Shown piece after piece: positions 6,970-14,715 of a stretch of DNA of 14,715 bases; position 1 is the stretch's first letter, and each line of letters opens with the position of its first letter. The DNA is from Phoronis ovalis (Eukaryota; Phoronida; Phoronidae), in contig JAOXYB010030887.1 of the NCBI GenBank assembly GCA_028565635.1, forward strand, positions 1 through 14,715, read 5' to 3'. The notes under the pieces are model-generated. The model was given only the letters and a program-made list of their open reading frames with translations, did not search any database and was not told the origin of the DNA. The position numbers and the translations under genes were made by a program.

Positions 6970-8000
6970 TTCCCAACACAAAATCAAAAGTAAGTAATGT
7001 TCATGCACTAAAAGAACAGATAATTTAAAAATGAAAAGAAATACAATTAATCAACAAAGGTAATTGAATTAAAAAATTGTAAAAGTATGACACAACTCGC
7101 CACCATGCATCATGCCAGGTCATTTTACAGTGATTTTAATAAACATAGTGGGTAATATTGTACAAGTGTTAAATACATTTTTAAAAACAGCATAGTCTGT
7201 TCATTTGAACAGTGTTGCTTTTATCTTGAATACTTGCTGCCACTTAAAAAGTTAAAAGATGCAAGCAAATTTTTGTTATTTCTTAGTTTCATAAAATTTG
7301 TGAGACAATTGAATTTTTAAAAAGTTTTCTGATGTACAAAAATATGTCAGTTGTATCCTCTCTTGCCTCTAATACCGCTTTAAATGAATTTTTGAAAATC
7401 CTCGGCTCAAATATCAATGAGTTACAAGAATCATACAAAAAGCTAATAAACAGCTGACGTTCCTTTTTTCTTAATTTAAACATATCTACTATTCTTGCAA
7501 AAACTTAAAAATATGCAAATGCATTTTAGAAATTAAAGTTTAAAAAAGCTGCGAAGCACATGAATAATCGTCAAGACTTTCAATGCCTCTGTCAATTTTG
7601 TATTTGAATGAATTTCATTTTATTTTATTTCAGAATTGTTCAAGATGGCAGAACAATCACAATTACATTCTCTGCCAAATACGACTCTTCAAGTTAAATA
7701 TCCATTGTACAAATTTTTGATTACTTTTGTGATAAATAACTCCGGCTCAAATATTTTGCTTAAATAGTTAATTGTTGACATAATTTTACTTGCAAGATGT
7801 CAATGCCACAATGCTGCATATCCTATAAGGATAGGATAACCAGCAAAAAATTGTTGAATATCTAACAGAAACCTGCAGCAATCAAGGCAAATGCTGTTTG
7901 AGATATTTGGCATGTACTTAATGTAATTAACATAATTTTGGGAACCAAGTAGTCATAAAATAAGATATACATATCCAAAGTGGATAAATATATCAATGAA
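6970..8000. other. Gene-free AT-rich spacer
   Basis: No exon, RNA gene or repeat could be supported. Short open frames here are low-complexity, Lys/Phe/Ile-rich translations of AT-rich DNA. It lies downstream of both convergent genes. Confidence 0.5.
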
Positions 8001-8187
8001 ATTCCAACACAAATTCATTTTTTTGAATATATTTTATTTTAAATTAAATTAAATTTTTATTCTTAAAGTTGCCCCATACCTTAACAAATTTAAAATCACA
8101 GAAATCAAGTATGTTCTGAGGTGGAATTGCCCTGATATGATAAAACTTAATATTTGAAATATATTATTTTGCGTCACATGTTTCCTC

Positions 8188-8193
8188 TTTATT
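8188..8193 (-). terminator. Candidate ACADM poly(A) signal
   Basis: TTTATT on the + strand reads AATAAA on the minus strand, 23 bases after the stop. Further copies at 8056-8061 and 8033-8038 would give a longer 3' UTR and are at least as likely, since the first is very close to the stop. Confidence 0.35.
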
Positions 8194-8216
8194 AAATGCT
8201 TGATTGACAAGAAAAT

Positions 8217-8294
8217 TTAAGCCATATTCTTGAATTTGTCTAGCCATTCTCTAGCAACAATGAGTCGTTGAATCTGTGCTGTACCTTCATAAAT
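8217..8294 (-). CDS. ACADM: ACADM last exon with catalytic Glu
   Basis: 25 codons plus TAA from acceptor tttctag: [20 protein letters not shown] then FKNMA. The Glu of YEGT is the alpha-proton-abstracting base. The end is two residues longer than human (which ends KYKN). Stop at 8217-8219. Confidence 0.96.
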   Translation of the reverse strand: MYEGTAQIQRLIVAREWLDKFKNMA

Positions 8295-11200
8295 CTAGAA
8301 ATAAAAGCAAAGAATCTTTAACATGCAGCAGAAAATTCAAAAATGTTAATTTTCTGTAGTACTGTAAAAATAAAATAGGATGGACAGAAGGTTACGTTAC
8401 ATTCAGGCATCAATAAATACCATTGATAAAACATCTGTTACAGAATATTTTAAACATTGTTCCTGTGGTTTCTTACCTAACTTCAATGATTTATAAAACT
8501 ATTTTATTTCAACTAAAGTGTCATTCAAAATAAATTTTAACCATGCTCTAAACCAGTTTTCAAATTTTGTGCTGAAAACAGTATGGGGAAAACTGATATT
8601 GGCAGGTAGGGGTATTAGGAAACAAAAAAAAACAATTCAACTTTGATTTTACATATTGGATTTCTAGACAAAAAAGGTTTTTGAGTAATGCAGGATCACT
8701 GGTTATATTTCTTTTAAATGACAATGTAGCCTTCCTGATTAATTTTAAAAATGCAAAACTATAATAGAAACTGACTTAACATTACCTATAATTATTTCAC
8801 TAGTTTAAGTAAAAAAATTAATAGTAAAATAACATAAATGATTGTAGTCTATGGCACAGTTACTACCGAGCTTACTACCAAAGCTTTTTACCATTACAGC
8901 ACCTTCATCAGTGTCAACCTTTAATTGACTAGTTATTTGATATGTTGAACTTATTCCAGAAACCAAGGAATATTCATAGAGAAATGCGAAACAAGATTTA
9001 GTAGCAGAGCACACTGCGGCTGCCTACAGTAGATTAATAAACATTCAAACTTATGTGAAGGATCACTTGTACTTTTCTTGCTTGAGTGATAGTTACTTTT
9101 ACTAAAAGATACCTGAAAAATCTTGGCATCTCTCATCAGTTTCTCAACTGGGTATTCACTGTTGTATCCATTACCTCCAAATATCTGAAAACAGCAATTT
9201 TTAAGGTTATTTTTTACATTTTTAAAAAATATAATATTAAGTAATTGTTTAACTTGCGACACTATCTCCAATTCTGTTATAGAACACATGTATGTTTATT
9301 TTTCTAGTTTAATTATGTTATGTGCTTTCACTATATCCGTCATGTAATTACATACATACATACAACAAAAATTTTACATTTTCCAACATTGTACTTGGAG
9401 TGTTTTATAAACTTCACAAATTCAAGTCATAATAAAGAAATAATGAAATATATTGCACCTGTACAGCATCTGTTGCACACTTCATGGCCAGATCACCAGC
9501 TAGTCCTTTAGCAATAGATGCATAGTAGGTGTTTCTGCGTTTGTTGTCAATTTCATATGCTGCTCTTTGAACCATGGCACGAGCTGATTCAATTCCCATA
9601 ACCATATCTGCCAGCATGAACTGAATTGCTTGATGCTGGAATTGAATATAATTTAAGTAATAATAAAGGGTCATAAATCTAGAACACTATTCAACCAAAT
9701 GTTTTTTGTCATCTATTTATTTGATTATCATGCAAAGGTTCTGTAATTTGCAAAGGTAAAACCTGAGATACAACTCCATTCTGGCAAATTAAGTTCACAT
9801 TTTATGTCTGGCTTCGGTCCAAATTTACTTACTTTTTGAATTTATAGTTTAATCGCCTTAGCCATCACAAGAATTTCCACATGTGACAGATTTGAAGTCA
9901 ATGCATTTAACCATTTTGGCTTATTTTTTGACCATAAAGAAAACTGTTAACAAATAGGGTAATGGGGACTACTGGCAAGTCAACACATTCAAAAGTTAAA
10001 AAAGAGCAACACTGACTACTGGCAATTAATCAATATATAACCTAACTACTTCAAAATTTATAAAATCAAGATTAAACCAAAGATTCATTACATTCAAAAT
10101 CTTTGTTCCAAATGTTTCTCTTTCTAGCGCATACTTTGTGGCTTCCTCCAGAGCTCTCTGTGATAATCCTATTGCAGCAGATGCAACCTACACGAGATTA
10201 ATATTTATTTAATCAATATGTATTTCTTACAATCTTAAATATACACTCAAGATGCTTCAGATGCATCAATATGATAAGAAAGACTGACTAATTTTATTTT
10301 GTAAGAAATTGAATGTTTAAACAGTGTTAATTTATTTTAAAAAAGGGGTAGTATCAGGCAGTAAGAAGTATTTCAAATGATCCTATGAAAGTTATTAACA
10401 ATTAGCTGCCAACTCCTATTGTTTAACTAGGTAATAATGGGCAACAGAGCAATAGCAGCAGGTTAACATCAGTCTGACTACTCAAAAATACTTACAGGTG
10501 GTCTAGTGATATCAAAGGCTCCCATGGCTATCTTGAAACCCATGCCTGGTTCACCTAACACATTCTGCAATTTAAATTCTGGAACTATTCTTGGTTAAAG
10601 TTTATTTTATGGTTTGTCAAGGCAAATCATGTTTCTGCCTGCTTCACAAAATTTACATTTAGTATATAATTTATTATCAAGAACAAGCAAACCATTAGAT
10701 GTTTCAAAAAATGTTCATACAAATATAAAATTGGTAATTTTCTCCCTCTGACACAACCAGTTCATTTTGTGCGATATAGATTTCTTGATTTTGTGAAATT
10801 GGTATGCTGCCCCCCCAAAAATTACACTGTTCCAATAGCTAAATAGACCAAACTTAAAATTGAGATTTTTCAAATTTAAAGTTTTAATGACCCTAAGAAT
10901 GTTTATGATTCTAACAGAAAGTACAACCTGCTGAAAAAATGCCCAAAATTAAAATATCTCACCGAAATGTTGTTTATTGAGGTTCAAAGCACACTCAAAA
11001 GTAACAAATGACTGTCAAGAACTTGTGTTACTATGAGGCTGTAATTCAAATTATTTGTAGAGATTGACATTTCCTAACCTCTTCAGGAACAACAGCATCT
11101 TCAAATGTGACACCTGTTGTGCTAGATGCCCTCTGGCCCATATTCCACTCCTGAAGTAACACATAGAGATATTAATCTTTGTTGTCTAATTTTGAAGAAA

Positions 11201-14055
11201 AATATTTTAACATTTTATTTAATAATCCATACTTCAGAATGTTCAATCACAAAGTTTGTGCACAATATGCTTCCACCTCTAGAAACTGATGTATAGATCA
11301 ATAGTCACATACACACTGATCAGATATCAACAATGCTTTTAAAATCCTACACTCTCACAGATCTGAGTCTGAGAATATTTGTATGTAAGGTGTGCTAACA
11401 TGTACCGCAGAAACTACTCCAGGGTGTAGAGCTTCATAAGATGCTACTAAGATGCTAGTACCTTTCTGCCTGGTGTGATGCCTGGAGTATTTCTATCAAC
11501 AACAAATCCTGTTAAACCTTTTGCACCTTTTTCATTTGGATCCGATTGAGCAAGAACAAAATACCTAAAGCAGAACAAATAATGTATTAGCTTATCATTT
11601 GTACTGATCAAGTGATACCAAATATTGTGCTGTATATAGTGATTGATAAGGTGCTATGTTCCATGTTAGGGAGTCAGTTTCTCATGCTTATTATATACTT
11701 AATTTAAATTTGTATACCAGCAAACGTCTTATAAAAACCATGTGATAGTTTACAGAACAAGCAAATTCCACTAGTCTGCCTATAGCCATTAGTAAGTACA
11801 TTGTTTCATTGAAAGCACAATTAAAAAGCGTTGAGAAATAGTAATAGGCAACATCTAATGGTGCAGACAATACTTTGTTGCCCCTTTGTTGTCTCTTGCT
11901 GTCAACCATGGAGAGTTATAGCTATCATTAAAATGATCTGTCCATTTCACATGGTAGGATAATTTTATGACATACCAATCAGCTACTCCTCCATTTGTTA
12001 TCCACATTTTCTGTCCATTTAATATCCATTCATTTCCCTTCTTTTCTGCTTTAGTGGTGATCCCTGCAACATTGGATCCAGCACCTGGTTCTGTTACACA
12101 GTAGGCCTGCAAAATTCAATAAAATTATAACCAGAAGAGGTCTGCTTTAGCAGAGAGATCTTTCCAGCTACACATGCCATTTTGGAATTAAGCATAGCTG
12201 CCAGTCAGCCATACCGGAAATGAACCAGGTCAAAATCAACCTTGACCTGCATTTTGGCCTTTACATATCTCAAGATGTATCAGTATGTCAAGATACCCAA
12301 GGGTAAAACAGTTTGACAACTGATGAAAAGTGTTGAAGTTACGGACTGGTAAACACCCACTTTTCAAGGTCATAATCTAAAATCCCACCTTGTTTGGCCT
12401 TCATAAATCCACCTTCAAATCATACAGTTAACGCTTCGTCTTTCCGGTTCATGGTGCAATGTAACATGTGCCATTCTTGGGAACAAACATGGCCACCAGT
12501 CAGCCATATTGGAAAAAATCAAGGAATGTATCAAAATGAAGCTGATCAGGCTGAAGCTGTTATACCTATACACATCGACGACACACACACACACACACGC
12601 AGCCTATGACTATATGCCCATGCATTATGTGCAATAAAATTTTTGTTTTGCAGTTTCAATATAATATTAAATTCTTTCATAAAGCCTATTGCTTAATTAT
12701 TTATTTCTTACTGAAATTACATTTAATGTTTAATATCTTGTTACAATCAATAGCATGAGGCATGTTGCAAAATGTATCTGTTAAAGTACAGATCTGAAAT
12801 ATATTCCAAAGGTATGTCATCCTGATTGAAACAGAGATGTCTAAATCTGATTGTCAATTAAACCCCTAATAGCTTAGAAAAACTACAAGTAATTTACTTA
12901 CACAAGTAAGAGGCTCCTCGATCATTCTCCCTAAATATTTCTTTTTAGTTTCCTCACTTCCTGCTAGCACAACAGGTGCTTCCTAAAATAAACAAATAGT
13001 AGTAAGTATCAAATCAGGAATAAAAATGTGAAAATATATTTTATAGTGAACAAGGCAAGTCATATTTACGCTCTTCATTGTTTTTCTCTAAAATCAGTTT
13101 GAGATTATTGTGTGAACGCCAATTGAAACTGATTCGAAAAATTCATAATTTTCATACTGGTTTCAAATTTCATGCAAGATTGGGGTCATAGATTTAAAAG
13201 AGAGAACACAGTGAGTCATATCCTTACAAAGTGTGCTTAATTTTTTTTCTCAAACAACAGCAAAATACTGACTGCTAGATTATTCCCTTCTATTGACACT
13301 GATATTCCTGTGCATGCATAGGCAGTTTCTTCAGAAATAATACAATTTTCTGTGACACCAAGACCTAGTCCACCATATTTCTGTGGAACATGGCAGTTCA
13401 TTAAACCCAGCGAGTGGGCTTTCTTCACGATGTCCCAGGGATACTGTATTAAAATAAAACAAAATTTTATTCTTAAATAATGGCAGAAAACAAGATTTAA
13501 AACAAATAATAAAGTATTAAAATTAAAATAGCTGGAAATCAGCAAAATCCAACAAAAATATAATGATCAAAATATTTCACTATTAAGCCTTTAGCAGATT
13601 GTCCTGATTAATAGAAAACCAAACAACTGCATCAGAAGTTCAACAAAATCTTAAAATCCGTATTTGTACAAAAATACAGTAATGTTTCAGTAACAAAATC
13701 AACACAATAAATAAAAGCAAAATATTTAAGGCAATTTTTTTCTGTAAGGCCTTAAAATGGACATTAACTGTAGGCAATATCATAAAGCCAAACACCAAAA
13801 TATCAGTCTATGTTACAGTCACTAATGTACCAAAGGATCTGTCAAGAATCAGGACCTGATGTAACTTTCTGTCAACAGCCACTACAACCACAAAAAGGGA
13901 GAATACCTCAACTAATAGTATATTTGATTACAAATTCCTACCTCTCCAGTTTGATCATGATATGCTGCCTTCGGTAAAACTTCTTCACGAGCAAATTTTC
14001 TTGCCAATTCTTTTAAGCTTTGCTGATCGTCTGTCAGAGCTGAATAAATATAAAC
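8217..14055 (-). CDS. ACADM: Medium-chain acyl-CoA dehydrogenase, 5'-partial
   Basis: A mitochondrial flavoenzyme catalysing the first step of medium-chain fatty acid beta-oxidation; family members pass electrons from FAD to ETF. Eleven exons join in frame to give 387 residues, covering human precursor positions of about 36 to 421. N-terminal helical domain: [12 protein letters not shown] and [17 protein letters not shown]. Middle beta domain: [25 protein letters not shown] and WNMGQRAS. C-terminal helical domain: [46 protein letters not shown] and [16 protein letters not shown]. The catalytic base Glu (human Glu401, mature Glu376) is at 8286-8288, and Arg281 (mature 256) is kept. All introns are GT-AG. 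Exons on the minus strand: 14055-13942, 13443-13273, 12982-12902, 12106-11976, 11564-11462, 11150-11079, 10564-10496, 10187-10092, 9635-9459, 9184-9113, 8294-8217. The transit-peptide exon(s) were not found. MCAD is preferred over short-chain or other acyl-CoA dehydrogenases by near-continuous similarity to human ACADM. Confidence 0.96.
8295..9112 (-). other. ACADM last intron with possible cryptic exon
   Basis: The largest reconstructed intron, 818 bp. On the minus strand an acceptor-like ctactgtag precedes an open frame from 9023 to a stop at 8805, 72 residues. It is in phase with the upstream exon. It has no similarity I recognise, and normal splicing to 8294 restores MCAD. Confidence 0.6.
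9113..9184 (-). CDS. ACADM: ACADM exon, FGGNG segment
   Basis: 24 codons, [20 protein letters not shown] then KIFQ. GGNG lies near the flavin in this family and is nearly identical to human [20 protein letters not shown]. Donor gtatct, phase 0. Confidence 0.95.
9459..9635 (-). CDS. ACADM: ACADM exon, C-terminal helical domain
   Basis: 59 codons from acceptor attccag: [57 protein letters not shown]. The Gly after MVM (codon 9594-9596) aligns with human Lys329, the residue altered in the common human MCAD-deficiency allele. Donor gtgcaa, phase 0. Confidence 0.95.
9636..10091 (-). other. ACADM intron, 456 bp
   Basis: Donor gtaatg, acceptor attccag. AT-rich; no repeat or RNA gene recognised. 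Confidence 0.85.
10092..10187 (-). CDS. ACADM: ACADM exon, C-terminal helical domain
   Basis: 32 codons including [20 protein letters not shown], then GTKILN. It contains the ERxTFG motif of the family. Acceptor cgtgtag, donor gtaatg, phase 0. Confidence 0.93.
10188..10495 (-). other. ACADM intron, 308 bp
   Basis: Donor gtaagt, acceptor cgtgtag. Nothing further recognised. Confidence 0.85.
10496..10564 (-). CDS. ACADM: ACADM exon, start of C-terminal helices
   Basis: 23 codons, [20 protein letters not shown] then RPP. Human equivalent: [23 protein letters not shown], one residue shorter here after VL. Arg of TRP (human 281, mature 256) is retained. Donor gtaagt, phase 0. Confidence 0.94.
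10565..11078 (-). other. ACADM intron, 514 bp
   Basis: Donor gttagg, acceptor ttgcag. It includes a C8 run at 10811-10818 but no clear repeat. Confidence 0.85.
11079..11150 (-). CDS. ACADM: ACADM exon, middle domain end
   Basis: 24 codons: [20 protein letters not shown] then VPEE. It corresponds to human [20 protein letters not shown]. The human Arg248 position is Thr here (codon 11115-11117). Acceptor acttcag, donor gttagg, phase 0. Confidence 0.93.
11151..11461 (-). other. ACADM intron, 311 bp
   Basis: Donor gtacta, acceptor acttcag. Nothing further recognised. Confidence 0.85.
11462..11564 (-). CDS. ACADM: ACADM exon, middle domain
   Basis: 103 bases from acceptor ctttag; its first G completes the split Trp codon. 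It reads [16 protein letters not shown], then [18 protein letters not shown]. It is a few residues shorter than human in the Pro/Ala-rich loop after SDP. Donor gtacta, phase 0. Confidence 0.92.
11565..11975 (-). other. ACADM intron, 411 bp
   Basis: Donor gtatgt, acceptor ctttag, phase 2, inside a Trp codon. Open frame into the intron is read-through only. Confidence 0.85.
11976..12106 (-). CDS. ACADM: ACADM exon, FAD/substrate middle domain
   Basis: 131 bases from acceptor ttttgcag. It encodes [15 protein letters not shown], the acyl-CoA dehydrogenase signature, then [20 protein letters not shown] and TNGGVAD. It ends TG with donor gtatgt, so the Trp codon TGG is split across the intron (phase 2). 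WITNGG is part of the flavin-contacting segment in the family. Confidence 0.95.
12171..12515 (+). repeat. Duplicated block in ACADM intron
   Basis: Blocks 12171-12220 and 12463-12515 share order and sequence: catgccattttgg versus catgtgccattcttgg, then the exact 13-mer ccagtcagccata (12201-12213 and 12496-12508), then ccgga versus ttgga. Copies are about 295 bp apart. Likely two copies of one dispersed repeat. Confidence 0.55.
12581..12598. repeat. (AC)9 microsatellite
   Basis: Nine perfect AC units, immediately after cacatcgacg, near the 3' side of the duplicated intron block. An AATAAA on the + strand follows at about 12633. Confidence 0.95.
12902..12982 (-). CDS. ACADM: ACADM exon, end of N-terminal domain
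   Basis: 27 codons, [20 protein letters not shown] then IEEPLTC, between acceptor attttag and strong donor gtaagt. Human equivalent: [15 protein letters not shown]. Phase 0 at both ends. Confidence 0.94.
13273..13443 (-). CDS. ACADM: ACADM exon, N-terminal helical domain
   Basis: 57 codons between acceptor aatacag and donor gtcagt, phase 0 at both ends. It contains [31 protein letters not shown] and IEGNNLA, matching human GLMNTHIPENCGGLGLG and AIEGNSLG. The open frame runs on past the donor for a few codons, but only the spliced version continues MCAD homology. Confidence 0.93.
13444..13941 (-). other. ACADM intron, 498 bp
   Basis: Donor gtagga, acceptor aatacag, phase 0. AT-rich; nothing further recognised. 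Confidence 0.85.
13942..14055 (-). CDS. ACADM: ACADM exon, N-terminal helical domain start
   Basis: 38 codons ending ...[18 protein letters not shown], matching human FAREEIIPVAAEYDKTGE. Donor gtagga, phase 0. The acceptor is ambiguous: attcag just before 14055, or a second attcag ending at 14040, which would start the exon at 14039 in another phase. The first is used because it preserves phase 0, but the first five residues are uncertain. Confidence 0.85.
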
Positions 14056-14715
14056 CTGAATTAAACAAATTTTGAAGGAAAACTATTTCATTTTCAATAG
14101 ATATCTGTACAGCAAGAAAATTTAATTTCTAGCAGTTGGTACAAAATAAGGAATACGAATGTGCATCTCCAGTTGATGTTTGAAAGAATAATCAAAAGGT
14201 AACTTGTCATTTCTTTGTTTTCTAGGTAACGCTAAATAATCTTAGATGCATTTTCATTTTTAGTCTATAAAATGAGTGACATAATCAAGAAATACACACA
14301 GGTAAAGAGTGCCTGCTGACAGACTTATGTTTCAATCAAAAAGAGAAATTGCTCTACTACGCAATATTTGAAATACATGTAAATGTTACATAATTTTGCA
14401 TGGTTTTATATTGGACAAACAGAGATAATGGTTACCATAGCAACAAAATTGCCATTTTTTTAGAAATAACATATTAGCAAAGAATGTACAAATTAGATGA
14501 ATGAGGTCATTCTCAGATGAAAAAAATATTATGTGAGAATTTAATTTAAAAAATGATAATTTATTTAATAGCTAATATTTTTTACAGAAGATAGAAACTA
14601 GATCAACATATTAGAGATTAGACTTTGATTGTTAATAGGGCTGAAAGGGTCGTTGTCGTAAGGGGTACTACAGAAGTGTACCCGGGAACATTAACGTATA
14701 CAGACATGTACCTCT
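14056..14715 (-). other. ACADM upstream: intron or 5' region, unresolved
   Basis: The transit peptide and mature N-terminus of MCAD should lie upstream of 14055 on the minus strand. I found no exon with a recognisable targeting sequence or donor in phase here. A small imperfect hairpin (gggtac 14663-14668 and gtaccc 14678-14683) lies near the edge. The stretch is either intron or reaches the promoter. Confidence 0.5.

Larger units (their letters stand above)
12107..12901 (-). other. ACADM intron with repeat insertion
   Basis: 795 bp, donor gtaagt, acceptor tttgcag. The middle (about 12165-12640) is less AT-rich than the rest and carries a duplicated block and an (AC)9 microsatellite, suggesting inserted dispersed-repeat sequence. 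Confidence 0.75.

Noticed and set aside
6324-7483. Three minus-strand open frames of 60-67 codons in the spacer
   Set aside because: Biased AT-rich composition, no family resemblance, no splice context; one merely overlaps the CTCF-like tandem unit.
12394-12609. 71-codon + strand open frame ending in a Thr-His repeat
   Set aside because: It lies in an ACADM intron on the opposite strand, and its tail is the AC microsatellite translated; best explained as repeat-derived.
14640-14715. Short open minus-strand frame at the window edge as ACADM exon 1
   Set aside because: The peptide does not resemble a transit peptide or MCAD N-terminus, and no in-phase donor was found.

Overview
The window is nuclear DNA from an animal, most likely a marine invertebrate. 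It is AT-rich, with spliceosomal GT-AG introns of about 100 to 820 bp and long AT-rich spacers carrying decayed repeats. Two protein-coding genes can be reconstructed exon by exon. The species cannot be named from the sequence. A CTCF-like motif in the spacer is compatible with a bilaterian, but this is weak evidence.

Layout: (1) 1-785 is the upstream region of an actin gene. It holds a degenerate two-copy duplication with CAGCTG E-boxes and a likely 5'-UTR splice acceptor. (2) 786-2516 (+) is a four-exon actin gene encoding 367 residues. The exons join in frame with consensus splice sites, yet the protein is unusually divergent. It lacks the ten residues of the hydrophobic-plug loop (265-274, muscle numbering), lacks His40, has lysines at Met44 and Met47 of the DNase-I loop, and has Ala in place of Asp154 at the nucleotide site. 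(3) 2517-8216 is a 5.7 kb spacer between convergent genes. It has no supportable gene but several repeats: a decayed array with roughly 30 bp spacing, a possible terminal-inverted-repeat pair, C/G-rich repeats, a tandem pair of CTCF-like sites 31 bp apart, and an 86-bp-period tandem duplication. (4) 8217-14055 (-) carries eleven exons of a medium-chain acyl-CoA dehydrogenase (ACADM/MCAD) gene, 387 residues, including the catalytic glutamate. The N-terminal mitochondrial targeting exon(s) were not found and probably lie in or beyond 14056-14715.

The genes are unrelated in function: one encodes a cytoskeletal ATPase-fold protein, the other a mitochondrial fatty-acid beta-oxidation enzyme. They are arranged tail to tail. 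The observation most worth pursuing is the actin. It is an intact, intron-bearing gene whose product has lost or changed several separate filament-contact and nucleotide-contact elements while keeping the core fold motifs. This suggests a specialised, perhaps poorly polymerising, lineage-specific actin. All comparisons with vertebrate actin and human MCAD were made from remembered sequences, without a database search.
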